Assembly (NCBI RefSeq): GCF_018687715.1
Contig: NC_056758.1
Span: 11,961,501-12,025,500, forward strand
DNA length: 64,000 nucleotides
Direction of reading: 5' to 3'
Source of the DNA: Carya illinoinensis
Taxonomy: Eukaryota; Streptophyta; Magnoliopsida; Fagales; Juglandaceae
How positions within the stretch are numbered: position 1 is the stretch's first letter; every line of letters begins with the position of its first letter. Both the position numbers and the translations under genes were made by a program. Of the stretch, positions 22,150 to 32,384 are shown in pieces. Below the pieces are notes generated by a model. It was not told the origin of the DNA. It worked only from the letters and a program-made list of their open reading frames with translations, and made no database searches.

Positions 22150-24195
22150 TGTGACGCCGCCAAATCCCCACTCACGGACACGGGAAAATCGAGACGTCTG
22201 GATGATGACAACACGGGTCACCACCCTATTGACGAGTGTCAAGTGTGTGTAAAAGTAACAAATGTGCAACAGAAAATGCAGCGGATAACGAAAGTCAAAT
22301 AACTAAGTACCAGAATTTTCCTTAGTTAAATAAAAAGTTGTTTAAAACATACATAATAAAATATTACAAAACACAAATATTGTTTTAAAAACTAACTACA
22401 AAGCATAGATTTTAACTCAGCACTCCGGCGGAGCCGCATTCTCGGGCTCAGCCTCCTCCTCTTCCTCGAACTCTGCACCAAAAACTACAGAACCAAAACT
22501 GGTGCTGTAGGTAAGTAAAATCCAAACACTACTAGATAAAAACATATAAAACTCAAACAATATGCATGAAAGGATGCCAATGCTCAAAACCCATGAAATT
22601 ATATTTTTCCACGCATGCCAAAAAAATCTCATTTGGCCCAAAAACATATCTTTTCAAAATATCACGCCAAAAGTCACATTGGGCCCATATCCAACTCAAT
22701 CCGTTAACCGATTAATCCGTATGCACCATGACCTCCCCTAGGGGTCATCCGCACACCCTGACTCTTATGCCACATCGCAGGTAACGACCACGCATGTGAC
22801 ACCGAAACGAGCGATGTTTAGTTCCGCGCCCCACGCGTTTGTAGCCAAGCATCCTCTAACCCTCGCCAACGAAGGGCCATGGAGTCGGTGCATAGAGCGA
22901 TGCCCAGTTCCATGCCCGGCGCATTCGTAACCAAGCATCCTCTAGCCCCCGCTCCCGTCGTCACCCAATGACAACTCAGGGGACCTCACTCAGTATATTA
23001 CACTCCTGAGTGACCAGAGGAGCTCCACCGAGATAATAACCCATCCCAGCTTGGGCTCGTGAGACACACACACCCGAAAATCCATTTACATCAATAAAAC
23101 AGGATTTTCTCAATTTAAATAAAATGTACATGCATGCACCATGTAAATGCAACCTCAAGGCACAAACCAATCAACCAATCACAAACAACCAAACCAATCA
23201 ACTTCGTTCTCAATCCATCCAACCCCCGAACTCCTCGGACTCAGTTTGGAATCAACCAACCAACAGAAAATATTTATTGTATGAGCAAAATATATTTAAA
23301 TCTAAAAGTAGAGTTTGGAAAATACTTACAGCGCTATATGATATTTTTTAAAAGCTCGCGGAGTTGCAAACGGCAGAAGAAAAGTAACGTAACAGTAAAA
23401 TTTCACTATGGCCGTGGGTTGTAAAATACCCACTTTTGAACGAGGACAAACCAAAGCTTGGGATTGATAGGGAATGGTCTAGGGATATTTATGAAGCTAA
23501 GGAAAGTAGAGTTTGGCCATGGGTGGCTGCGAAAACGGCGGAGGAAGGCCAAAATACCCAAATCGGAAAACTAGCTCGTGGGGACTCTTCCAGCGACGGA
23601 TTGAGGCCGGATATGGGTGGGTTAGGACGGCAAGGAGTCGGTGATGAAGTGGTGAAGTGGTGGTGGCCGGAGGTGGAGCGACGGCGGCAAATCGGAGCAA
23701 AAGCCGTTCGGCTTTGAGTGACTATTCTGGCTAAACGGCGGCTCGGATGGCGGTGAAACTTGGTGGAGGTGATCACCGGCCGAAGGGGAAGAAAACTGGG
23801 TGGGTGGTGTGCCGCACGGTGGCCGGCGGCAGTGGTTTTGGGTGGAGAGAGAAAAATGAACGGAAATGGGTGTGGGGAGAGAGTGTCGTGCGGGAGAGAA
23901 CTGGAAGGAAGAGAAAGAAAGAAAGAAAAAGAAGAAAAAGAGAAAGAAGAAAAAAAGAAAAGAGAAAAAGAAAAGATGAGGGAAAAGAAATGAGGTCCAA
24001 TCCTCACTCCGGAAACTAAAACAGATTCGTCGAAAACGATATTAAAAACCGTAAAACGACTAAACAAATAAAACACAACATCAAATAAATTAAAAACCAA
24101 TTTAAAACACAATAATTTAAAATAAATAAACCACTATATTAATTAAATTAAAAACAATGTTTCAGTGAAAATACACGTAAAAGCGGGTCATCACA
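22150..24195 (-). mobile_element. Inverted solo LTR related to the Tekay-like element
   Basis: The minus strand begins TGTGATGACCCGCTTTTAC and ends GGCGTCACA, the same ends as the Tekay-like LTRs. In the middle are recognisable diverged versions of the CT-rich leader (about 23890-24000) and the GGATGCTTGG block (about 22850-22950). The perfect duplication TTTGG lies at 22145-22149 and 24196-24200. With no internal region, this is a solo LTR left by recombination between the two LTRs of a former element. It is older than the nearby full element, because many sites differ. Confidence 0.9.
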
Positions 24196-24200
24196 TTTGG

Positions 24201-25139
24201 GATTCTTAATCTAAGAAATCTTAATGTTATTATATAATATAATTATATATTATAGTACTTATTTATTTCTTATTTACTAATATTATACTATATATTAGAT
24301 TATAATTTGTATTATATTAGTTCTTAATCTAATAAATTTTAATTGTTATTATTTAATTTTATTATACTATATACTACTTATTTATATTATATTTACTAAT
24401 ACTATACCATATATTAGATTATAATTTGTATTAGGGATTCTTAATCTAAAAAATCTTAATGTTATTATATAATTTCAAATATAATAAATATATTGCATAT
24501 ATTGCACAACAAATAATCACACTACATATTATATATATAATATATATATATATATAAATTCTTTAATCACACATATTACACAATAAACAATCCTTCGCAC
24601 ATATTACACAAATAATCCACAATAAACTGTATATCAAAAATTTCACAATAACAATCCTTCAACAAAATTGATAACAAAATTTAACAATAGAGTTTAGTAT
24701 AATATACCTTGTGCTCACAATATCCTCCTCTTGCAAATCACAAGTTTTCAACAATCCACAACAAGCAATCCTTTAAAAAATTCACAAAACTAGGTAGTTA
24801 AATACATATAAAACAAATTGACAAATATAATATAAATTGTAAATACATTAAGCTTTGAAAAATTTACCTTACTTTCTCCTTTGGGAGGAAAAAATAAATA
24901 CACAACAAAAATAAACACAAAATTTCTTCCTAACTCAATCTATCTCACTCTAACCCTCTCTCACTCTAACTCACTCTAACACTCTCTCTATCCTCTCTCA
25001 CTCTAAGCCTTCTCTTCTTCCTCTCTCTCTCTCTCTACAACTCTATGCTCAGCTCTTAAATCCTTCATGCACGAGATGAAGCAGATGGATCTGCTTTCCC
25101 GTGCGTGAAAATTTTATATTCTGCTTCAAATACAATAAA
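24201..25139. repeat. CACTA interior: AT-rich repeats and a CT-rich leader-like tract
   Basis: 24201-24480 continues the AT-rich repeat family of 21844-22149. The phrase ACTATACCATATATTAGATT recurs here and near 22116, showing where the solo LTR entered. A TA run lies near 24525-24556. 24930-25045 is CT-rich (CTCTCACTCTAAC words), like a transcript leader on the minus strand and possibly the distal 5' end of the CACTA transposase transcript. No protein gene was recognised. Confidence 0.5.
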
Positions 25140-25400
25140 CATTCGGACGTTCATTAATGAACGTCCGAACGTTTCACTCTCTTGCTAACGTAATATATTG
25201 TACGTTCGAACTCTAAGTTATTCCGCCCAAATTCTGAACAATACGTTCGAACGTATTTATAATCCCACCCACGTCGTCAATTGAACGTTCAAACGTGAAT
25301 ATAAACGTTCGAACGTTTTAGGGTTCCAAACTTAAGCGGGAAATAACCCGCCCATTTTTCAAATACGTTCAAATGTATAACATGTATGTTCGACCGTATT
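25140..25400. repeat. CACTA internal ACGTTCGAACGT cluster
   Basis: About ten variants of the palindrome found near the left terminus occur here (for example near 25163, 25239, 25284 and 25305), although this site is about 4 kb from the right end. Confidence 0.75.
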
Positions 25401-26489
25401 CATACTATAATGTTATATATTATTATATCTTATATTATAGTATTTCGTGTAAACTCAATTTTCATTGATTGAGTGAAAAAATAATCTTTATTAATTGTAT
25501 ATTATATATCATTTATATAATATAGTAAATCTAGTATATATATAGTAGTATATACACTATATATTATATTAAATATTATATAAATATGAACATATTATAT
25601 TATACTACTATATATTAATACTATTATATAAAGTCTTATGTGATATATATTAATAGTATATATTATACTATTAATATATAATATATAATATATTATAATG
25701 TAGTCTTATATAATATAGTATTATAGTCTATATATAGTAATACTATATACAAAATAGTCTATATATAGCATATATACTATATACAACTATAGTAAATGTA
25801 TATTATAGACTATATATACTATAAACAATATTATATTAAATACTATATATACTATATATATTTAATATATATTATATATACTAGATAGTATATATATTAA
25901 TACTATTATATATACTATATGATATAAATAGTATCTATACTATATATATAGATAGTATATCTATTAATATAATATACTATTATATATACACTAGATTATA
26001 TATTAGAATATATTTATAATATATATACTATATTATATAATATATAATATATATTATAGTACTCTAATATAATATACTACTATAGTATATTATATTAGTA
26101 ATAATATAGTTATAATACATATACTATAATATATTAATAATATATAGTATATAATATATACTATAATATATACTATATATTATAATATTTAATAAATGGC
26201 TTACTATAAAATACATCGTGTATATTTTATTTAATAAATATTATATAAACTATACTATACTATAGTTATATATTATATAGTTATTATCTATATAATATTA
26301 TATATATTATAATATCTTACTCCATGTGATATTTAATAAATTATATATATATACTATACAATAGGTATTATATATTAGTACTGTTATATATAATATATAT
26401 ATTAATATATACGTATTAGATATTTACTATATTATATAGTTATTATATATTAGTACTTCTATAACTATATTAAAAATATAATTTACTTC
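25401..26489. repeat. About 1.1 kb of nearly pure AT low-complexity sequence
   Basis: The stretch is built from TATATA/ATAGTA/ATTATA words with very few G or C bases. It has no reading frame of note and lies between two clusters of the CACTA palindrome. It could form many hairpins or melt easily; no specific function is shown. Confidence 0.85.
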
Positions 26490-27560
26490 ATACACGTTCG
26501 AATGTCATTTGTTTAACGTTCAGACATTTCAGTATAACGTTCGCACATATAACACCAATATGTTCGAATGTTTTATACACGTTTGAACGTTAATTGTATA
26601 TAAAGTCTTCCCCGACGGCCGTATAATATCATTTTGTCCTCTCCACTTTCCATACGTCGTTTCTCCGCTGCCGCATCCACTGTCATACGCCACCGCAATC
26701 GTTACTAAAAGCTAATGTGCCCTCCCTGTCTCATATAGACTATTATATGTATTGGTGGGTTTCAAAAATTTGAAACCCACCCAAGGCCAAATATTCTTCT
26801 TGAATTTCCGACCACCATTGGTAGTTAAACCTTAAACAACCACCGTAGAAACATTCCCCATAGCTTATAGAGTAGTTTTATGGTTTTTTTTTTTTCCTTC
26901 AAAACGCACGTTTTGAAGCTTTTGGAAATGGCTAAGTTGACTCAGCGATTCTATCTCGTAACATTCGAATGTTACAAAATAAATGTTCAAACATGTGACG
27001 TTTAAGTTTTTTACGTTTGAACGTTACGTTGTAACGTGCGAACATAAAATTTCACATTCAAATGTTTTTATCCAACATTTTCAGTGGACGTTGGATAAAA
27101 CGTCCGAATGTAAACCGTTCAAATTCTTCCGTTAGCAAATACGTCCGAACGTGTGACGCTTCAAGTTCATTACATCCGAACGTTACAGGATAACGTTCGA
27201 ACGTCACTATGTGAATTTATTAAATGGACTATCGAACGTTTAAAGATGATGTTCCATACGTACGTTCGCACGTAAATACAACATTCGAACATATAAATAA
27301 GACGTTCAGATCAGATTTACGTTGCTTAATACGTTTGAACGTTTCTTCGAAGTTACATTCGGACATAAATTTACATTCGGATGTCATTTTTTTATATTAG
27401 TTTGACTAAGTACGTTCGAATGTTAATGGTTTACGTTCGATTATTTAATATTACATTCGAACGTCAAATCATTGTACATTCGGACGTAATTTATTTCTAT
27501 GTAGCATAATTTTATAGTTCGAACGTCAATTGAGTAACGTTCGAACGTTTCTTTATTTAA
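26490..27560. repeat. Extended CACTA palindrome cluster
   Basis: Roughly thirty variants of TTACGTTCGAACGT are spread over 1.07 kb (for example near 27200, 27410 and 27530). They lie 5' of the plus-strand ORF at 27770. Their density equals that at the left subterminal region although they are 1.9-2.9 kb from the right end. Confidence 0.8.
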
Positions 27561-27769
27561 TTTAATTTCTATTTTTTCATCTTATTATTATTAATTTGGG
27601 TATTTAAATAGTTGAATTTTTTAATATATTTATTGTCAAAATTATGTAAACTTATAATGATGATATTTTAATTTTGTATAATCCATATATGTTGTAATAT
27701 GTATATATATCTACAAAAATTTAGGGATTTTTTTATCATATTTTAACTTGTATTTTTTTTCCTCAAGAT

Positions 27770-28993
27770 ATGGCTCCCTTTATGACAATGAGAAAACGAG
27801 AGAGGGATGGAGGCAATCCAGACATTGCTCGACTTGGGGCACGAACTATCATGGGTGAACGATAAATTTTGACTAATCAGTTCGATGAGCTCAGCTGGGA
27901 GTGGAAGACGCTCAAAGACGTCTTCGTCACGAGAGACTGGGGCCTAATTTGTACATTGAGGGGAAAGATTTACCCCTCAATGGTCCGGGAGTTTTACATT
28001 GGGATGGCCACCAAGCCTAACGATGCATCATCCCATACCCTCACTATACGTGGTGTACAGTTTGAGTTCTTAGCGAATGTTATCGCCGAGTTACTCCAGA
28101 TTCCCCGGATACTACCTAAGGCGACAACTGCTCAAGCTAGTGACACAGTAGCTGCATTTGCTTCTGGCACCTTTGGGGCATATCCAGCCACTTCTGCTTC
28201 ATCTACGGGCCCTGTTGACACTATGTCCAGTGAACAGGGAGATCAGCCCGAGGGTGAGGATATTGCTCGGGAGGTTGGTGATGACGAGCGGGATCAGGAT
28301 TTCTACTTCCTCACTGGCATAGACCGCACGAAGCTGGATAGGCCGAACTCCTTCAGCCAGAATCAGTTGCTGCCTTTCTTCCGCATGTTGCAAAGTTTTG
28401 TTGCAACAAATGTAGACCCTGTGGCACATAAGACCACATTCAGTAGGGCGCGTGCACAGTTCCTTATTTGCTTGACACGTCAAGATCCCATTGACTTGCC
28501 ACTCATTATATTTGAGCGGATCCGTTACGAGGCCAACATTGTTACGATGGATAATCTCCCATACGAAGTCATCATTAGCCGCTTCTTACTAGTCCGGGGA
28601 GTGCCACTCCAGGCGGAGGAGATGGTACTAAATGAGCCCCATTGACATCACCACGCACCGTCGGAGCATTGCACAGAGGAGAGGCTCAGCTCGGCGTCTT
28701 GTTGCTGCTATATCAGATCTTGTACCTCCGACCGAGGCTGGGGCCGGTGTTGCTCCCCCATCTGCAGTACTAGCCAGCAACCGACGACTGCATCTGCAAG
28801 GGATATGCGACCTGCTTGGGTTGATGCAGTGATGACAAATATGAAGGTGCATATAGACCGACAGATTGATAGACAGATTGCGCATATAGATCAAGCTGTC
28901 GCACATCTTGCAAATCATGTAGATGTGCTAAATAATAAGGTTGAGACATTGACTGAAGAGTTTCGATCTTTTGTAAACCAGCAGTACTTCTGA
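27770..28993 (+). pseudogene. CACTA plus-strand ORF, putative plant transposon protein (Transposase_32-like), broken
   Basis: The likely start is ATG 27770 (MAPFMTMRKRERDGGNPDIA). An in-frame TAA follows at 27863-27865, then the frame is open from 27869 to 28645. It contains WGLICTLRGKIYPSMVREFY, LTIRGVQFEFLANVIAELLQ and a Ser/Ala-rich linker, which resemble the domain named putative plant transposon protein. At 28645 a frameshift moves the sequence to another frame (DITTHRRSIAQRRGSARRLV). It returns near 28805 to a C-terminal coiled-coil-like tail (HIDRQIDRQIAHIDQAVAHL) ending at 28993. It diverges from the two transposase genes. Its role in transposition is unknown. Confidence 0.6.
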
Positions 28994-29139
28994 ATGTCAT
29001 TTGTTATTATATAATCATATTTTATTTTCTATTTTCGACATATGTAATTGACAATATTATTTAATGTATGTATTGAAGATTAATATTATGCAACCTTAAT
29101 ATTAAACAAATATATATTATGATTAATTTTTGCAAATTA

Positions 29140-29320
29140 AAATATAATGTTTGAACCTTACAAATATACATTCGAATCTTAGTGGTTACGTTCGCACGTA
29201 ATTACATATAACGTTCGAACGTTGGTGCTAAAATGTTTACGTTCGCACGTAAATATACGTAACGTTCCGACGTTATTATGACGTGCGAACAAATTAAATA
29301 AACCGTTCGAACGTTAAAAA
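29140..29320. repeat. CACTA right subterminal palindrome cluster
   Basis: Several ACGTTCGAACGT-like and ACGTTCGCACGTAA-like units lie 120-300 bp inside the right terminus, mirroring the left cluster at 5825-6265. Confidence 0.75.
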
Positions 29321-29329
29321 TTTATTCCC

Positions 29330-29439
29330 TAACATTTAGTGACAGTTCCCACAAACCGTCATAGAAAATGACTTTTAGTGACAGTTTGGAGACTGTCACT
29401 ATCTTCAATCTGTCACTAAAACCTATATTTGTAGTAGTG
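29330..29439. repeat. CACTA right terminal inverted repeat region
   Basis: The segment contains TTTAGTGACAGTT words and ends ATTTGTAGTAGTG, the inverted counterpart of the left end. TGT (29440-29442) follows as the target duplication. Confidence 0.85.
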
Positions 29440-29578
29440 TGTATATGTTTTATTTATTTATTTATTTAATTTTTAACACTTAAATATTTTTTCACATCAT
29501 TAAAAATAAATTTTAATTATTAAATAAAAATAAAATAAAATAAAAAATTGTTGTGATCAGCGTTGGATCCCATCTCGG

Positions 29579-29778
29579 TTGCATTTGGTTTCTCAACTCC
29601 TCTCAACTCATCTCAACTTATCTTATCTTATTATTACAATTTTTTCAACTTTTAACACAAAATATAATAAATAATTCAATTTTTTTAAATCACAAAATAA
29701 TAATATTATCAAAAAGTAATATTCTAATAATATTTTATTCAACTGTCAACTTTTATCTCAACTCAACATCCAAACCGG
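29579..29778 (-). mobile_element. MITE-like AT-rich repeat, copy 2 (inverted)
   Basis: Reverse-complemented, this reads GTTTGGATGTTGAGTTGAG and continues with AAAAGTTGACAGTTGAATAA, matching copies at 1022, 29787 and 59345. It is in the opposite orientation to the copy that starts nine bases later. Confidence 0.6.
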
Positions 29779-29786
29779 AGTCTGAA

Positions 29787-30001
29787 GCCTCGTCTGTTTT
29801 TACAAATGAGATAAGATGAGATGAGATGAGTTGAGATAAAAGTTGAAAGTTGAATAAAATATTCTTAAAATATTTTTTAATATTATTTTTATTTTGATAT
29901 TTAAAAAAATTGAATTGTTTATTTTATTTTGTTTGAAAATTTAAAAAAATTATAATGATTAGATATGATGAAATGAGAATGATTGTGAAAACAAACGAGA
30001 C
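29787..30001 (+). mobile_element. MITE-like AT-rich repeat, copy 3
   Basis: The ends are GCCTCGTCTGTTTTTAC and GTGAAAACAAACGAGAC, an imperfect terminal inverted repeat. The interior AAAAGTTGAAAGTTGAATAA is shared with the other copies. There is no coding capacity. Confidence 0.65.
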
Positions 30002-31439
30002 GACTTTATTTTTTCAGTTAGTCTATAAAAACTCCATTCTTGTTTCTTATTACGTTGGGCTAGCTAGTTGATAAAGTTAAGACTTTTACCATAGTATATG
30101 GTTGAATTGCGTGGAAAGGGAATTAGTCTTCCACAAGGAGTGGGCTACTCTGCCGCCTAAGTAGTACCAATCCATTTGACCACCAGTTACTTTTCTTTTT
30201 TTTTAATATTTTGTTAATATATTTAAATATTTTAAAAAAATAAAAAAATTACATCAATACACTTAAAATCTCTTCCTTAATCATTAAATAAAAGAATTTA
30301 CAGAACGATCAAATGGAGTAGTCAATGTTGGTGGCGTAGTAGCTTTTTTCCTTCCACAAACTCTTGTAGAATTAATATGTGCGTATATGTATTTTGTATA
30401 AAAAAAATGTTTAGGGAGGAAGAAAAGCCTTGAGTGCTTTGAATGGTGAAGCTCCCTGTATGAAACCAAAGTATGATATTACTGAAATTTAATTGATGGG
30501 ATATGAGTAAAACATCGGATCACAAATGCTTGGCTCTTAAAGTTAGGAGAAATGCTGAAGAAGCTTCCTTCTCGAAACCTCCTCGGTCACCGCCTTACCC
30601 ACACCACAAGCCAAGGGCATAGAACTGTCCAGGCCTTCTTTGTCTACAACATCATACCAACTTTACACACATCATATAAAAATCCAACTTAAGTTTAGAA
30701 CATATATAAAGATAAAAATCAAAGAAAAGCTCTAAACATAAGTTCACACACCACACACCACACTTTTTTCTTTATTTATTATTTTGTTCATCTACCAAAT
30801 GTTTAGATGTGGATAATAAGTAAAAGAATTCAAATAGTTTAAGAAAAATAAACCCAAAAAAATTAGAAAAAAAAAAACCTTATAAAAAATTTAAAAAAAT
30901 ATATGATGGTATATGTGGATGATGAGTAACAAAGCTTTAAACCAATATGTGGTGTATGGTGTATGAATGTATTTAATCTATATGGAGCAAAAATAGAGGG
31001 ACAACACAGACTACTAACACATCTATTATCAAGACAATACTTATTTTATAGGTGATTAGTCAACACACAATACCTATTAATTCCATGACTACAACACGAA
31101 GTCTCAAAAGAACTTTATTCGGACACCTAATTCTCGCTGCCTTTAGCTTGCAAATCACAATGACAATATTAAATACTATATGACAGGACCAAATCTCTAA
31201 CAACTTAAACTACTTCAGAACATGCTCTTAAGATCTCCTTCAGCAGATCGGTCCGTCTGGATCGAAAAAATCGACCAAACCGAACTTTAGACCTATCGGT
31301 TCCGATCCCATAAATTGTGGATTGAAACCATTTGTGCAGTTCCAGGTTCTATAATTTTGAACTGGACCAGACCAAACTCCTATATATATATTTTTTAAAA
31401 GTATTTTTAATAATTTAATATATTATTTTATATAGTAAT
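30002..31439. other. Intergenic stretch, nothing firmly recognised
   Basis: No reading frame has a recognisable domain. AT-rich and poly-A runs alternate with unique sequence. The part at about 31250-31380 contains repeated GACC/CCGATC words and resembles a decayed repeat that continues past the Tat element near 42150-42230, as expected for the original insertion site. Confidence 0.4.
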
Positions 31440-31977
31440 TGCTAATGATGTATTTTGCATGCCTTTAGGCCAGACTACTCAGGAGCTCAGTCTTCACTTA
31501 CCTGCACACACAAAACTACTCCCAACCCCAACAGCCTGATGGCTCACCAAATGGAGCCTCTGATATTTAAGTCAGTTTCGTTTAGAGGGAAAATCTTTGA
31601 TTATGGGAGTATCATTCAGCTTACCTTCCTTTGGTGCTCGAGGGGGACACTTATACCTGTCCACAAGGCAGCTCCATCCCCTGCCCCCTCTTGAGTGGCC
31701 TCTACCAGAGCCCCATAAATGCGACTTGGCCTGATGGGGGGAGAGGTCAAATCATACTGTCCCATTAAGGTGGTGTGCTGCTCCTTCCCTGATGGTAAAG
31801 GCGCTGAGCAACTCTTGGGTCCTAGCCCATTCGACCTGTCAGCTTGACCCGAGTCCTCCTTAGCTGGGGAGTGCATGTAGTTATGTGGCCTGGAGTTGGA
31901 TGGGCCTAGGCTTGGCCTTGGGCAGGATGGGATCTCCACCTGGGTTGGGCTGAACTGCTAGGGGAGTTCCCCCGCCA
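31440..31977 (-). repeat. 3' LTR of the Tat-like element
   Basis: The segment is about 538 bp with TG...CA borders and pairs with 41424-41967. Shared blocks include CTTTAGGCCAGACTACTCAG versus CTTTGGGCTAGAGTACTTGG, and GCTGCTCCTTCCCTGATGG-like sequence. Confidence 0.85.
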
Positions 31978-32334
31978 ATTCCTATCAAAAGACTTCAATG
32001 GGAACTCCAACAATTAATAGCTCCTCTGTTTCTGACATGACTTGGTCGGAATCATTTTCTCTTCCCTGTTGCTCGATCCACGAGGCCAGCGGTGATGGCC
32101 CCTCACATGGTCGAGTCCTCAATCGGGCAGATTGGCCGTTCATTTTCCTTTTGAGTAATATGCTCAGATAGCCTTCTTATTACACCCATCGTGATCCACA
32201 TCGTTTTGTGTGCTCTGTGGTTTGAAACTACCCTCTCCACATTCCTTTTCTAACATTTCAAATTCATTAGGATCGAGCGACTACTCTGCCCCTACCGCCC
32301 AGGTTGGGTATCTATCACCTCCAGACCTTCTTCA
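31978..32334. other. Tat-like element non-coding segment next to the 3' LTR
   Basis: No recognisable gene or clear polypurine tract; this would be the last internal sequence before the 3' LTR on the element's sense strand. Confidence 0.4.
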
Positions 32335-32384
32335 TTGCTCTACTGCTGCTTGAGACCTTGGCCTTTAGCCACACATTTTTTCAT

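Larger units (their letters stand above)
5623..29439 (-). mobile_element. Complete-ended CACTA (En/Spm) transposon with nested insertions
   Basis: The left end reads CACTACAACAAAAATCAG. The right end, reverse-complemented, reads CACTACTACAAATATAGG, and a TGT duplication flanks both. Subterminal ACGTTCGAACGT-like palindromes lie inside both ends, as expected for TNPA-type binding sites. The main transposase genes are on the minus strand (tnp2-like at 11802-8188, Ptta/En/Spm-like at 8088-6430), and a divergent plus-strand ORF lies near the right end. The span is 23.8 kb, but 12278-21779 and 22150-24200 are later LTR insertions with their own target duplications, leaving about 12.3 kb of original element. 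All transposase genes carry stops, so this copy is not autonomous, though its ends might still be mobilised in trans. Confidence 0.9.

Noticed and set aside
23436..24112. Arg/Lys/Glu-rich and Phe/Ser-rich frames in the inverted solo LTR
   Set aside because: They mirror the CT-rich LTR leader and are not conserved genes.
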